Shown here piece by piece: positions 8,556 to 18,470 of a stretch of DNA of 64,000 bases. Within the stretch, counting starts at the first letter, position 1; each line of letters starts with the position of its first letter. Source of the stretch: Novosphingobium sp. B 225 (lineage in GTDB: Bacteria > Pseudomonadota > Alphaproteobacteria > Sphingomonadales > Sphingomonadaceae); NCBI RefSeq assembly GCF_002198665.1, contig NZ_MWLM01000062.1, forward strand, positions 1 to 64,000. Reading direction: 5' to 3'. Made by a program: the position numbers and the translations under genes. The notes beneath the pieces are model-generated. The model saw nothing but the letters and a program-made list of their open reading frames with translations, ran no database searches and was not told the origin of the DNA.

Positions 8556-9353
8556 TCAGCGATTCTCCCAGTTGGGGGGGCGCTTTTCGAAGAAGGCGCG
8601 GCGCGCCTCGGCCGAATCCGCCGTCTGGCCAAGCATGATCTGCTGGCGGTCCTCCAGTCCAAAGGCGTGCTCCATCGAAGCCGCATCAATGTTGAGATTG
8701 AGCGCGTCCTTGGTCAGCCGCAGGCCCATAGGCGAAGTCAGCAGCATTTCGTCCGCCAAGGCCAGCGCTTTGCCCAGCAGATCCTCATGCGGCACCACTT
8801 CGCTGATCAGCCCGCAAGCCAGCGCCTTGTCCGCAGTCATGAACTTGCCGGTCAGCAAGTATTCGCTGGCCACGGAAGAGCCCACCAGCCGTGGCAGGAA
8901 ATAGCTCGCCCCCATGTCGCAGCCGCCCAGGCCGATCTTGATATAGGCCGCGTTCATCCGCAGGTCCGGCGCGCCATAGCGCACGTCGCTGGCCAGCAGC
9001 AGCGAGAAGCCGCCGCCGCAGGCCGGGCCCTGGGCGCAGGCGATCACCGGCTGCGGGCAGCGCCGCATCGCCTGCATCACCGCCGCGATCATCCGCTGGG
9101 TCCGCCACGACTGGTGGATCATCCCGCCGTCCGGATCATAGTTCCAGCCCGCCAGATCGAGCCCGGCGCAAAACGCCCGCCCCTCGGCCCGCAGCACCAC
9201 CACGCGCACATCGTGCCGGGCTTGCAGGCCAGTGAAATAGTCGAGCAAGGCCTGGATCAGCGGCTCATTCATCGCATTGAGCCGGTCCCCCCGGTTCAGG
9301 CTGACCACCTCTACCGCGCCCCGGCTTTCCACCGTGATCACCTGCTCGCCCAT
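8556..9353 (-). CDS. crotonase-fold protein, possible dienoyl-CoA-isomerase-like
   Basis: This 265-residue crotonase-superfamily member starts at 9353, seven bases after an AGGAG; 9356 is a possible alternative. FCAGLDL marks the oxyanion hole. Both hydratase Glu positions are changed: Ser117 in GGGFS and Tyr137. An Asp in GGCDMGASYFLPRLVG aligns with the catalytic Asp of dienoyl-CoA isomerases (pattern ADVGxLQRLPxxxG). Isomerase or related chemistry is therefore more likely than hydration. It is translated just ahead of another crotonase gene. Confidence 0.85.
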   Translation of the reverse strand: MGEQVITVESRGAVEVVSLNRGDRLNAMNEPLIQALLDYFTGLQARHDVRVVVLRAEGRAFCAGLDLAGWNYDPDGGMIHQSWRTQRMIAAVMQAMRRCPQPVIACAQGPACGGGFSLLLASDVRYGAPDLRMNAAYIKIGLGGCDMGASYFLPRLVGSSVASEYLLTGKFMTADKALACGLISEVVPHEDLLGKALALADEMLLTSPMGLRLTKDALNLNIDAASMEHAFGLEDRQQIMLGQTADSAEARRAFFEKRPPNWENR

Positions 9354-9469
9354 CATCCACTCCTCTGGCCCGATCCACCCAATTGGCCGCCCCACCCCCA
9401 GCAAGGCAAGCCCCTTCGCGCCCGGATGGAGCGAATTTCAGGTTCTGGCGGGAGCTGGCGGGAAAGTGG

Positions 9470-9545
9470 TGGTGCCGCTTACAGGATTCGAACCTGTGAC
9501 CCCATCATTACGAATGATGTGCTCTACCGACTGAGCTAAAGCGGC
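9470..9545 (-). tRNA. tRNA-Thr (CGT)
   Basis: Read on the minus strand, this 76-base gene folds as a cloverleaf. Acceptor arms are GCCGCTT and AAGCGGC, the D-arm has AGCTCAGTCGGTAGAGC, and the anticodon loop TTCGTAA has anticodon CGT. The T-arm is GGTTCGAATCC and the CCA end is encoded. The rest of the gap from 9354 to 9678 shows no other feature. Confidence 0.97.
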
Positions 9546-9678
9546 ATGCCGTTGGCGTGGTAGCGGGCGGTCGCCTAGCTTGCGGGGGGCGGGCAGTCAA
9601 TCTTTGATCGTTGGGAGTGATCCTTTCGCGGCGGGCGGCAGGCTGGTATGCCGGGCGGGGCAGAGGGACGAACGAGGG

Positions 9679-11355
9679 ATGAAAGTGCGGCGCGGGCAGA
9701 GCAATGCGGGGCGGGGCAGCAGCCTGGCCGGGGGGCTGGCCTGCGCAGCGCTGACGCTGGGCGGGCTCGCCGTGGTGGCAATGGCGCCGGGGCAAGGCGC
9801 GGGCCGCTGGGCCGGGGTGGCCATGCTGGCGCTGGCTGTGCCCGGCTGGGCGCGGCTGATCTGGCAGGGGCTGATAGCGGCGCCGCTGCACGCACTGGAG
9901 CAGGCGCTGGAACGGCTGGCGCGCGATGAGCTGGACCAGCCCTGCGCGCCGCTGCCGGGGCGGCGCTTTGCCCCGATGGGTCTGGCGCTTGAGCGGGTCC
10001 GCGCACGGCTGGCCGAACGCCGCACCTTGCTGGCTGAGAACCGCTACAATGCCTATCTGGCCCAGCACGACGGACTGACCGGGCTGCCCAACCGGTTGCA
10101 ATTCGCGGTCCAGATCGATGCCGAGATCGCCGCAGCGCAGGCCCGGGGCGGGCGAGTGGCGGCGGTGATGATCGACATTGACCGGTTCAAACATATCAAT
10201 GACCGGTTCGGGCACGAAGCCGGTGATGCCGTGCTGCGCGGCGCGGCCAGCAGCGTTCAGGCAGTGCTGCGCAGCGGCGAGGGGCTGGCACGGTTCGGCG
10301 GGGACGAATTCGCCGCATTCAAGCGGCTGGACGGCGGCGCAGACGAGCTTGAAGCATTCCTGAGCCGGATCGAGGCCGCGCTGTGTGCGCCGATCGACAG
10401 CCACGGCGCAACGATCCGCCCGCAAGTCAGCATCGGCTATTCGCTCTGGCCCGAAGACACCACCCGGCGCGAGCAGCTGATCAACAATGCCGACCTGGCA
10501 ATGTACCGCGCCAAGGCCGGGCGGGCGCGCAAGCGGCTGCGCTATGATCCCGAAATGGACGAGCGCGCGCGGCGGCGCGGGGCATTGGTCGATGAACTGG
10601 CCGGCGCGGGCACCCGCGGCGAGCTTAGCGTGTTCTATCAGCCGCAGCACCATGTTGATGGGACGCTGCTGGGCTATGAAGCGCTGCTGCGCTGGACCCA
10701 CCCGCAGCTGGGCGCGATTGGCCCAGCCGAATTCGTGCCGCTGGCCGAGGAAACCGGATTGATCCACGACCTGGGCAACTGGGTGCTGAACGAGGCGTGT
10801 CACGCCGCGATGCAGCTGCCGCCGCTGCTGTCGATGGCGGTCAACGTATCGGCCGTGCAACTGGCCGATCCTGCGCTGCCGCGGCGCGTGCGCGCAGCAC
10901 TGGCCACCAGCGGACTGGCCCCGGCGCGGCTGGAGCTGGAGATTACCGAAACCGCGCTCGCCGCCAACCGTGACCGCGCGCTGGCGGTGCTGGCCCAGCT
11001 GCGCGCACTGGGGGTGCGAATCGCGATCGACGATTTCGGGGTCGGCTATAGCTCGCTCGATACGGTCAGCGTCTATCCGGTCGACAAGATCAAGATCGAC
11101 CGCTGCTTCATCCATGATTTCGTCACCCACCGCGCCTCGCGCTCGCTGGTCGCGGCGATCATTTCGATCGGGCAATCGCTGGGCGTGCCGGTGCTGGCCG
11201 AGGGGGTGGAAAGCGAAAGCCAGTTGGCGCTGGCGCGCGAGCTGGGTTGCAACGCGGTGCAGGGCTTTCTGTTCGGCCAGCCGCAGCCGCTGGCGCTGAT
11301 CCTGGCGCTGGGGCAGGCCGGGGCGCTTGGGGCGCGGCGGCGGTGGACGGGTTAG
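9679..11355 (+). CDS. membrane-associated GGDEF-EAL cyclic-di-GMP protein
   Basis: This roughly 558-residue protein has two hydrophobic N-terminal segments (about 17-37 and 45-66), then GGDEF and EAL domains. The cyclase motif GGDEF (207-211) is intact. The phosphodiesterase residues are also intact: EAL at 334-336, Asn389, Glu421/Glu424, DDFG (451-454) and Lys470. It could therefore make or break cyclic di-GMP, and sequence alone does not decide. The inhibitory I-site has RSGE rather than RxxD. I chose the ATG at 9679 because the hydrophobic start follows directly; a longer in-frame start at 9580 lacks a clear ribosome site. It overlaps convergent queG by four bases. Confidence 0.9.
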   Translation: MKVRRGQSNAGRGSSLAGGLACAALTLGGLAVVAMAPGQGAGRWAGVAMLALAVPGWARLIWQGLIAAPLHALEQALERLARDELDQPCAPLPGRRFAPMGLALERVRARLAERRTLLAENRYNAYLAQHDGLTGLPNRLQFAVQIDAEIAAAQARGGRVAAVMIDIDRFKHINDRFGHEAGDAVLRGAASSVQAVLRSGEGLARFGGDEFAAFKRLDGGADELEAFLSRIEAALCAPIDSHGATIRPQVSIGYSLWPEDTTRREQLINNADLAMYRAKAGRARKRLRYDPEMDERARRRGALVDELAGAGTRGELSVFYQPQHHVDGTLLGYEALLRWTHPQLGAIGPAEFVPLAEETGLIHDLGNWVLNEACHAAMQLPPLLSMAVNVSAVQLADPALPRRVRAALATSGLAPARLELEITETALAANRDRALAVLAQLRALGVRIAIDDFGVGYSSLDTVSVYPVDKIKIDRCFIHDFVTHRASRSLVAAIISIGQSLGVPVLAEGVESESQLALARELGCNAVQGFLFGQPQPLALILALGQAGALGARRRWTG

Positions 11356-12422
11356 GAACTTAGCCGCATTTCCGCCCACTTCGCGGCATCGGCCACAGCC
11401 TCGTCCGGATCGCCGAGCAGCGCGCGGACCGGCGCGAGCAGTGCAGCGTCCCCGCTGTTGCCCGCCGCGTAGAGGCAATTGCGCACGAACCGGCCGCGGC
11501 CCACCCGCTTGATCGGACTGCCCGAGAACAGCGCGCGAAAGCCGGTGTCATCCAGCGTCAGCAATTCGGCCAGGCGTGGCGCGGTCAGTTCGGCGCGGGG
11601 GAGCAGGGCTTGCTGGGTCTGCGCAGCCTGGGCGAACTTGTTCCACGGGCAAACTGCCAGACAATCATCGCAGCCATAGATCCGGTTACCCAGCGCGGCG
11701 CGGAATTCGAGCGGCACCGGACCTTTGTGCTCGATCGTCAGGTAGGAAATGCAGCGCCGCGCATCGAGCTGGTAGGGCGCGGGGAAGGCAGCGGTCGGGC
11801 AGGTGCGCTGGCACGCATCGCACGAACCGCAGCGGTCCCGCCCCGGCGGATCGGGTGCGAAAGCCAGCGTGGTATAGATCGCCCCGAGGAACAGCCATGA
11901 GCCGTGATCCTGGCTGACAAGATTGGTGTGCTTGCCCTGCCAGCCCAGCCCGGCGGCCTGCCCCAGCGGCTTTTCCATCACCGGAGCGGTATCGACGAAC
12001 ACCTTGACCCCGATCTCGCCCAGCCCGCGCCGCGCGGCCTCTGCCACCAGCCAGCGGGCCAGCGCTTTCAGGGCTTTCTTGACCACATCGTGATAGTCGC
12101 GGCCCTGGGCATAGACCGAGATCCGGGCGCGGTCGGGATGGCCTTCCAGCGCGAGCGGATCGGCGGCGGGGGCATAGGACATGCCCAGTGCGATCACGCT
12201 CTGCGCTTCGGGCCAAAGCCCCTGCGGGCTGCGGCGGTGGTGCAGCCGGTCTGCCATCCACTGCATCTGCCCGTGCCTGTCTGCATCGAGCCACTGTTCC
12301 AGCCGCACGGCGCGCGCCGGGTCTTCCCTCGCCCCCGCAATCCCGCACGCGGCAAAGCCCAGCCGCGCCGCTTCCACCGCAAGATCCTGCCGCAGCGTTG
12401 CAATTTCGCCCGCGTTAACCAA
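11352..12422 (-). CDS. queG: epoxyqueuosine reductase QueG
   Basis: This 356-residue protein has the QueG arrangement of a cobalamin-binding reductase domain followed by a ferredoxin domain with two [4Fe-4S] clusters. The cluster cysteines lie in [16 protein letters not shown] and [11 protein letters not shown]; the conserved [12 protein letters not shown] falls between them, and a HEAT-like tail follows. It performs the last step of queuosine synthesis in tRNA anticodons. The predicted start is a TTG at 12422, shortly after AGGAAG, which is somewhat uncertain. It is divergent from the ABC transporter genes and convergent with the GGDEF-EAL gene. Confidence 0.95.
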   Translation of the reverse strand: MVNAGEIATLRQDLAVEAARLGFAACGIAGAREDPARAVRLEQWLDADRHGQMQWMADRLHHRRSPQGLWPEAQSVIALGMSYAPAADPLALEGHPDRARISVYAQGRDYHDVVKKALKALARWLVAEAARRGLGEIGVKVFVDTAPVMEKPLGQAAGLGWQGKHTNLVSQDHGSWLFLGAIYTTLAFAPDPPGRDRCGSCDACQRTCPTAAFPAPYQLDARRCISYLTIEHKGPVPLEFRAALGNRIYGCDDCLAVCPWNKFAQAAQTQQALLPRAELTAPRLAELLTLDDTGFRALFSGSPIKRVGRGRFVRNCLYAAGNSGDAALLAPVRALLGDPDEAVADAAKWAEMRLSS

Positions 12423-12490
12423 ACTTCCTGTTGCCCTTCTTCATCGCTGGCCCATTATCGCGCCGGTCCATGAAACCAAGGGAATGGCAG

Positions 12491-13486
12491 ATGGGGAGCA
12501 GCGCGGCAACGTCGGTGCAGGATGGGCCGGTGCAGGGATCGGCGGAGCGTCCGCTGGCGATCGAGGCGCGCGGGCTGATCAAGCGGTTCGATGGCTTCAC
12601 GGCCGTGGACGGCGTGGACCTGTCTGTCCCCGAAGGTTCGATCTATGGCATTCTTGGCCCCAACGGCGCGGGCAAGACCACCACGCTGCGGATGCTGCTG
12701 GGGATCATCGACCCGGATTCGGGCCTGCGCCGCATTCTGGGGCATGACCGCCCGCACGAAGTGGCCCACACCATCGGCTATCTGCCCGAGGAACGCGGGC
12801 TCTATCCCTCGATGAAAGCCTATGAGGCGATTGCCTTCATGGGCGCGCTGCGCGGGCTGCCGCTGAATGAAGGGCGCCGCAAGGGCAAGGAACTGCTGGA
12901 AGCGCATGGCCTGGGCTATGCGATTGACCGGCAGATCCGGCAATTGTCCAAAGGCATGGCGCAGCAAGTGCAATTGCTGGGCACCTTGGTCCACGATCCC
13001 CGGCTGGTGGTGTTTGACGAGCCGTTTTCCGGCCTCGACGCGCTTAATCAGGGCAAGCTGGAAAAGATGATCCGGGGACTAGCGGAAAAGGGCACCACGG
13101 TGATCTTTTCGACCCACGTGATCGCCCATGCCGAACGGCTGTGCGACGAAGTGGCGATCATCGCCGGAGGCAAAGTGCCCTTCGCCGGGCCGGTTGACGT
13201 GGCGCGCGACCGGATTCGCCCGCAAGTGCGGCTGGAAACCCGCGCGCAGGACGGGGCCTGGCGCGCTGCCCTGCCACAGGACGCGCGGCACGAGGGCAGC
13301 TTCTGGTATTTCTCGCTGCCCGAAACCGGGATCGAACCCTTGCTGCGTGCCCTGATCGAGGGCGAGGCGGGGATCCTTTCGCTGTCGATCGAACGCGCCG
13401 GGCTGCACGATGCCTTTGTCGCGATCGCTGGTGAAGCCGCAGCGCGTGCGCTGGAACTTGGCGGCGAAGAGGAGCGCAGCCAATGA
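12491..13486 (+). CDS. ABC transporter ATP-binding protein (NatA-like)
   Basis: This 331-residue ATPase has Walker A GPNGAGKT, the Q-loop region, signature LSKGMAQQ (in place of LSGGQ), Walker B RLVVFDEPFSGLD and the H-loop FSTH. The C-terminal region of about 90 residues is the DUF4162-type extension found in NatA-like exporters. The ATG at 12491 follows AAGGGA by seven bases and is preferred to 12470 or 12431. It overlaps the permease gene by four bases. Together they form an ABC-2-type exporter; sodium, drugs or lipids are possible substrates. Confidence 0.9.
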   Translation: MGSSAATSVQDGPVQGSAERPLAIEARGLIKRFDGFTAVDGVDLSVPEGSIYGILGPNGAGKTTTLRMLLGIIDPDSGLRRILGHDRPHEVAHTIGYLPEERGLYPSMKAYEAIAFMGALRGLPLNEGRRKGKELLEAHGLGYAIDRQIRQLSKGMAQQVQLLGTLVHDPRLVVFDEPFSGLDALNQGKLEKMIRGLAEKGTTVIFSTHVIAHAERLCDEVAIIAGGKVPFAGPVDVARDRIRPQVRLETRAQDGAWRAALPQDARHEGSFWYFSLPETGIEPLLRALIEGEAGILSLSIERAGLHDAFVAIAGEAAARALELGGEEERSQ

Positions 13487-14706
13487 CCGGACGCCTTTCC
13501 ACCTTGCAGGCCGCGATGGTGATCGCGCGGCGCGATTTCACCGCGATCCTGTTTTCGCGCAGTTTCTTCTTCTTCCTGCTGGGGCCGCTGTTCCCCTTGC
13601 TGGTCGGCGGGCTGGCCGGCGGGATCGGGCAACGTGTGCAGGATCACGCCGGACGGCCCGAACTGGGCGTGGCGATGTCAGCCAAAGATGTGGCCGCGAT
13701 GACCGCCGCCTATCAGCGGCTGGCACCGCAGCTGAGCAACCTGCCGACACTGGTCAGCCTGGGCAATGGGCGCGAAAGTGAGGCCTTTGATGCCCGCGCC
13801 GCGCTGTCGGACAAGCGGCTCAACCTGGCCGCCGTGGTCACCGGCACGCCTGCGGCCCCGATACTGACCGGCCCGCAAGAGCAGATCGCGCGCTGGCAGG
13901 GCCCGGTCGGACTGATCGCGGCCGAGGCCATCGCGGAAAAGCCAAGCCGCTTTCCGGATGTGGCGCTGAGCCCGATCACCACCAAGACCACGGCCGATGA
14001 AACCCGCAGTCGGCTGGTCACCGCGCAGCTTGGCCAGACCGTGCTGTTCCTGCTGACCATGCTGCTGGCGGGGATGGTGCTGTCCAACCTGGTCGAGGAA
14101 AAGGGCAACAAGATCATCGAAATTCTGGCCGCCGCGATCCCGATGGACGCGGTATTCCTGGGCAAATTGTTCGCGATGCTGGCGGTCAGCTGGGTCGGGA
14201 TCACTGTCTGGGGGCTGGCCGGGGGTGCGGTGTGGCTGTCATCGGGACACTCGCTGGCAGACTATCCGGCCCCGGCGGTCGGCTGGCCGGCGTTCCTGGG
14301 GCTGGGGGTGCTGTATTTCTCGATGGGCTATCTGCTGCTGGGATCGCTGTTCCTGGCGATCGGGGCCATGGCCAGCACCGTGCGTGAAGTGCAGACCCTG
14401 TCGATGCCAGTGACCATGCTGCAGCTGCTGAACTTCTTCTTTGCCAGCTTTGCCATGGCCCAGCCGGGCAGTGCGATCGAGCTGGCGGCGGCGATTGTGC
14501 CGTTCAGCTCACCCTTCACCATGCTGGCCCGCGCGGCGCAGCAGCCGGAATTGTGGACCCACGGTCTGGCGCTGGGCTGGCAGGCGCTGTGCGTTGCACT
14601 GTTCGTACGCGCCGGGGCCACGCTGTTCCGCCGCCGCGTGATGAAGAGTGGCCCGGCGCAGGGCGGGTCCAAAGGCGGCTTGCTGAAGCGCGCGTTTGCG
14701 CGGTAA
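13483..14706 (+). CDS. ABC-2 type transporter permease (NatB-like)
   Basis: This 407-residue membrane protein has one N-terminal helix (about residues 20-45), a periplasmic domain of about 150 residues, and then five to six helices from about residue 180 on. The motif NLVEEKGNKIIEILAAAIP is typical of the ABC-2 membrane family that includes NatB. It is coupled to the ATPase gene by an ATGA overlap, which assigns the two to one exporter. The substrate cannot be told from sequence. Confidence 0.88.
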   Translation: MTGRLSTLQAAMVIARRDFTAILFSRSFFFFLLGPLFPLLVGGLAGGIGQRVQDHAGRPELGVAMSAKDVAAMTAAYQRLAPQLSNLPTLVSLGNGRESEAFDARAALSDKRLNLAAVVTGTPAAPILTGPQEQIARWQGPVGLIAAEAIAEKPSRFPDVALSPITTKTTADETRSRLVTAQLGQTVLFLLTMLLAGMVLSNLVEEKGNKIIEILAAAIPMDAVFLGKLFAMLAVSWVGITVWGLAGGAVWLSSGHSLADYPAPAVGWPAFLGLGVLYFSMGYLLLGSLFLAIGAMASTVREVQTLSMPVTMLQLLNFFFASFAMAQPGSAIELAAAIVPFSSPFTMLARAAQQPELWTHGLALGWQALCVALFVRAGATLFRRRVMKSGPAQGGSKGGLLKRAFAR

Positions 14707-14734
14707 ACCGAGCGGATCTGCCGACCAACCACTA

Positions 14735-14763
14735 TTGACAATTGAGTAAGTTAGAGCAGATAA
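14735..14763 (+). promoter_or_regulatory. candidate sigma70-type promoter for the P450 gene
   Basis: TTGACA (14735-14740) is followed after 17 bases by AGATAA (14758-14763). This lies 45 bases ahead of the P450 start, in the gap after the ABC permease. The -35 box is perfect and the -10 box is moderate. Confidence 0.45.
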
Positions 14764-14808
14764 GTTCGCAAAGGCAACGCATCCCGCCCGGATGTGTCAG
14801 AGAGGATT

Positions 14809-16152
14809 ATGCCCATGGCCACCCAGCCGGTTTCCACCGATGCGCCCTTCACCTATCGCCGTTCGCCATCGGCTGAGGAAGCTTTTGCCGGGTGGATGAA
14901 GGAGCACGGCCACGAACTGCCGGTGCACAACCAGCGCTGGGACGTGTCCAATCCGCTGATCTACCGCGAAGACACCTGGGGCCCGATATTTGCCGAAATG
15001 CGCGCCAAGGCCCCGGTCCACCGGGCCGAGGGAACGCCCTATGGCGCGATGTGGAACGTGATCAACGTCGAGGCGATCCAGCATGTCGAATCGCTGCCCG
15101 AGATCTATTCCAGTTCGTGGGAACGCGGCGGGATCACGATTGGCGATCCGCCCAAGGACATCACGCCTGAACAGCTGGCCGAACGCCGCCTGCCGATGTT
15201 CATCGCGATGGACCGGCCCGAACACACCGGCCAGCGCCGCACCGTATCCGAAGGCTTCACCCCCAGCGAAGTCGCCAAGATGGAAGCGGAAATCCGCATG
15301 CGCACCGCAAGCGTGCTGGATAGCCTGCCGTGGGACGAACAATTTGACTGGGTGGACAAGGTTTCGATCGAGCTGACTACCGGCATGCTCGCGATCCTGT
15401 TCGGCTTTCCGTGGGAAGATCGCCGTCTGCTGACCTATTGGTCGGACTGGGCCGGGCACACCGAACTGGCCTTTGCCCGCGAACTGCACGATCTGCGCTG
15501 GTCGGTGTTTGGTGAAATGGCGCAGTATTTCAAGACGATCTGGATGGAACGGATGGGCCAGGCCCCGGGTCGTGACCTGATCTCGATGATGATCCATTCG
15601 GACGCGATGAACCACATGAGCCCGCAGGAATTCATGGGCAACCTGATCCTGCTGATCGTGGGCGGGAATGACACCACCCGCAACACCATGTCGGGCATCG
15701 TCCACGCGCTGCACAGCTTCCCCGACCAGCGCGCGCTGTTTGAAAGCGATCCTTCGGTGATCACCAACGGCGTGCAGGAATGCATCCGCTATGTCACCCC
15801 GCTGGCCCATATGCGCCGCACAGCGACGCAGGATACCGACCTGTTTGGCCATGCAGTCAAGGCCGGAGACAAAGTGGCGCTGTGGTACATTTCGGGCAAC
15901 CGCGATGAAGCCGTGTTCGCCAATGCCGACAAGCTTGACCTGACCCGCGAGAACGCGCGGCGGCATGTCGCTTTCGGCTATGGCATCCACCGCTGCGTTG
16001 GCGCGCGGCTGGCCGAACTGCAGCTGCGGGTCCTGATGGAAGAGCTTCACGCGCGGCGGATGCGGGTCAATGTGACCGGCCGGGTCGAACGCACCCGCAA
16101 CAATTTCGTCCACGGGCACACCCTGATGGAAGTGACCCTCTCGAAGTTTTGA
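14809..16152 (+). CDS. cytochrome P450, CYP153-like alkane/terminal hydroxylase
   Basis: This roughly 447-residue soluble P450 has the heme-binding loop FGYGIHRCVGARLAE with Cys396. The I-helix is GGNDTTRN (285-292) and ExxR appears as ECIR. CYP153 enzymes hydroxylate the terminal carbon of alkanes and related compounds using a ferredoxin and ferredoxin reductase. The long N-terminus and the ISGNRDEAVF and FVHG segments match that family. Neither redox partner is encoded next to it. The start at 14809 follows AGAGAGG closely; 14815 is an alternative. A role in hydrocarbon or terpenoid growth fits the nearby acyl-CoA genes. Confidence 0.88.
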   Translation: MPMATQPVSTDAPFTYRRSPSAEEAFAGWMKEHGHELPVHNQRWDVSNPLIYREDTWGPIFAEMRAKAPVHRAEGTPYGAMWNVINVEAIQHVESLPEIYSSSWERGGITIGDPPKDITPEQLAERRLPMFIAMDRPEHTGQRRTVSEGFTPSEVAKMEAEIRMRTASVLDSLPWDEQFDWVDKVSIELTTGMLAILFGFPWEDRRLLTYWSDWAGHTELAFARELHDLRWSVFGEMAQYFKTIWMERMGQAPGRDLISMMIHSDAMNHMSPQEFMGNLILLIVGGNDTTRNTMSGIVHALHSFPDQRALFESDPSVITNGVQECIRYVTPLAHMRRTATQDTDLFGHAVKAGDKVALWYISGNRDEAVFANADKLDLTRENARRHVAFGYGIHRCVGARLAELQLRVLMEELHARRMRVNVTGRVERTRNNFVHGHTLMEVTLSKF

Positions 16153-16216
16153 CGCGGCCGGTGTAACTTCTGCCCGGTAGCAAGCGAATGCGCGATGGAT
16201 GACCGGGAGAACCAGC

Positions 16217-16708
16217 ATGGACCAATCCGCTAACCTGCCGCGCCGGGCACTGCTGCGCTGGCTGGCCGCTTCGGCGGCGCTGCCCGCCATTTCCGCCTGC
16301 ACCCCGGCCGAGGCCAGGGCCTGGCCGGTGCAGTTCAGCGATGCCGAATGGAAACAGCGGCTGACGCGCGAACAGTATTACATCCTGCGGCGAAAGGGCA
16401 CCGAAGTGCCCGGCACATCCCCCTTGCTCAAGGAACACCGCAAGGGGGTGTTCGTCTGCGCCGCCGATGGCCAGCCGCTGTACAGTTCCGCCACCAAATA
16501 TGACAGCGGCACCGGCTGGCCCAGTTTCTGGGCGCCGCTGCCCGGCGCGATTGCCACCTCGACCGATTACGAAGTGGGCTATCCCCGCACCGAAGTGCAC
16601 TGCACCCGCTGCGGCGGGCACCTCGGCCACGTGTTCAGCGACGGGCCCAGGCCGACCGGGAAACGGTACTGCATGAACGGCGATGCACTGTTGTTCAGGG
16701 CCGGGTGA
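16217..16708 (+). CDS. msrB: exported methionine-R-sulfoxide reductase (MsrB)
   Basis: This 163-residue MsrB carries an export signal: twin arginine RRALLRWL at 9-16 and a possible lipobox ISAC ending at Cys28. It probably works in the periplasm, reducing methionine-R-sulfoxide in proteins. The catalytic Cys152 is in RYCMN. GWPSF and the second metal-type pair CTRC (129-132) are present. The first pair is incomplete, with Cys81 but Asp84 where a second Cys is expected, so the structural zinc is probably absent. It starts after GGGAG. An MsrA with its own lipobox is encoded at 34.2 kb. Confidence 0.92.
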   Translation: MDQSANLPRRALLRWLAASAALPAISACTPAEARAWPVQFSDAEWKQRLTREQYYILRRKGTEVPGTSPLLKEHRKGVFVCAADGQPLYSSATKYDSGTGWPSFWAPLPGAIATSTDYEVGYPRTEVHCTRCGGHLGHVFSDGPRPTGKRYCMNGDALLFRAG

Positions 16709-18470
16709 CTTCCCACAGCATGAGTCCGCTTTCCTTGGGCAAGGGTAGCGGCTTCAGCCACACCGGGGCTTTTCCTTCCGCCAGTTGCGGCACGAAACCT
16801 TGCGGAGCGTTGCGGCGATAATTGCCCACTTCGATCAGCCCCGGACAGACCAGTACATAGCGCGCGTCATACCGGGCCAGCAGCGGGCGCGCCTGATCGG
16901 CGCTCTGAATCGAGGCGGCGATCAGATCGTGCATCGCGGCGGGCGCGCGGTGGTGTGCGGTGGCGACCACGCGGTGCGCGGTAAAGGCCAGCAGCTGCGG
17001 GCCGAGATCGATCTGGGTAAAGACCGTGCCTGCGGGCAGACGGGCGAGCGCCGGGGCGGCGGCGGGCAGATCGCAGATCTGCTGCGCGCCCAGATCGACC
17101 AGCGGCGCGGGCTTGGGCGCGGTCAGCTTGTTCAGGGCCAGCAAGGGCACCCCCGGCATGACCAGCATGGCCAGCCCCAGCACACCGCCGATCCGGCCCA
17201 GCGGGCTTTTGAAGCGATGCACCCGGCGATGCCATTCGCGCACCTGCCAGGCCAGCGGAACCACGCCGACCGCGCCCGCAAAAGCGGCGGAGCGGGCCAC
17301 CATGACCGACAGCACGATCAGCCCGGCCAGGATCAGGGCATATTCACCCCAGAAGCGCCGCATCCACCCCGCGCTCTGCCCGCGCAGCCGCAGCGCGGCC
17401 CACAGGCCCAGCAGCGGCGGGAACAGCATCTGCACCATCGAATGGCTTTTCTGATACCAGATCGGCATGCCTTCAAAGACATTGCTGTACCAAAAGGTCC
17501 GGACCAGCGGATCGAGCGCGGCGAAGGGTCCGCGCGCACATTCGGGAGCCAGCGCCAGCAACATGGCAAGGCTGAGCGCTCCGACCCCGCCATAGGCCAG
17601 CAGCAGTCCGAAGCGCGGCACGCGCGGCAGCGCGGCAATCGCGGACGTGCCCATGGCCGCAACCACCAGCGCGCCCAGCCAGCCGGGCGAGACGGCATCG
17701 CAGTGCTGGGCCAGATCGGTCAGCCCATGAGTCAGCAAGAACGCGCCAAGCCCGGCCAGGGCGAGCGCCTGCAAGAACGCGGCCGGGGCCATGCGCTCAG
17801 CCGGATCATAGAGCGCGCGCAGCACCAGCACGGCGGCGAACAGCGCGGCGATCGGCAGCAGTTCAAGGCTGATGGTCAGCCCCAGCGCGAGCGCGAGGCC
17901 TGCAAGCCAGCCGGCCTTGCGGCTGGTCCGCGCGGTCAGGGCGTTCATCGCGGCCAGCACGGCGACGATCTGCCAGCCGTGATGGTCAATCCTGAGCGGC
18001 TGGACCTGCGCCGTGACCGGCGAGGACAGCGCGAGCAGCACCGCAGTGTAATAGATCAGCTGCATATCGGCCACGCGCCAGGCCAGCCGGGCCGCCAGCA
18101 GCATGGCCGCGCCCAGCGTGAGCAAGGGCACCACGACCATCGCAGTCTGTTCGGCCAGGGCCGGTCCCAAGAGCGGACGCAAGGCCAGTTGCAGCGCCCA
18201 GAGCGGGGCATCGACCAGCCGCGACCAGTGCATCAGCATGCCCTGCGGCGGAGCGACCCGGTATTGGTGAAGATCCCACCAGCCCTGCCCGGCAATCAGA
18301 TCGCGGACCTGGACCATGCGCAGCGTATCGTCCGGATCGGGCAGCACCATACCCCGGATCGCCGCCCATTTGGTCGCCACGAAAATCGCGCAAATGATCA
18401 GCCAGACCAGAGCGACGCGCAGCATCAGGTCTGCGGTAAAGCCGGGCCTGCGGCGTTCGATAAAGCTCAC
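16695..18470 (-). CDS. polytopic membrane protein, probable GT-C-type glycosyltransferase
   Basis: This 591-residue protein has about ten or more transmembrane segments and a C-terminal soluble part. After the first helix it carries PDPDDTLRMVQVRDL, an acidic loop placed like the catalytic Asp loop of GT-C enzymes, which use polyprenyl-linked sugars. I do not recognise a closer family. It is coupled to a GtrA-family gene and close to a UGM-like flavoprotein gene, a grouping seen in surface-glycan modification. Its 3-prime end overlaps msrB by 14 bases on the other strand. Confidence 0.75.
   Translation of the reverse strand: MSFIERRRPGFTADLMLRVALVWLIICAIFVATKWAAIRGMVLPDPDDTLRMVQVRDLIAGQGWWDLHQYRVAPPQGMLMHWSRLVDAPLWALQLALRPLLGPALAEQTAMVVVPLLTLGAAMLLAARLAWRVADMQLIYYTAVLLALSSPVTAQVQPLRIDHHGWQIVAVLAAMNALTARTSRKAGWLAGLALALGLTISLELLPIAALFAAVLVLRALYDPAERMAPAAFLQALALAGLGAFLLTHGLTDLAQHCDAVSPGWLGALVVAAMGTSAIAALPRVPRFGLLLAYGGVGALSLAMLLALAPECARGPFAALDPLVRTFWYSNVFEGMPIWYQKSHSMVQMLFPPLLGLWAALRLRGQSAGWMRRFWGEYALILAGLIVLSVMVARSAAFAGAVGVVPLAWQVREWHRRVHRFKSPLGRIGGVLGLAMLVMPGVPLLALNKLTAPKPAPLVDLGAQQICDLPAAAPALARLPAGTVFTQIDLGPQLLAFTAHRVVATAHHRAPAAMHDLIAASIQSADQARPLLARYDARYVLVCPGLIEVGNYRRNAPQGFVPQLAEGKAPVWLKPLPLPKESGLMLWEVTRP

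Noticed and set aside
12431-12490. Longer N-terminus for the NatA-like ATPase
   Set aside because: The extra 20 residues overlap the queG promoter region, and a good ribosome site precedes ATG 12491.
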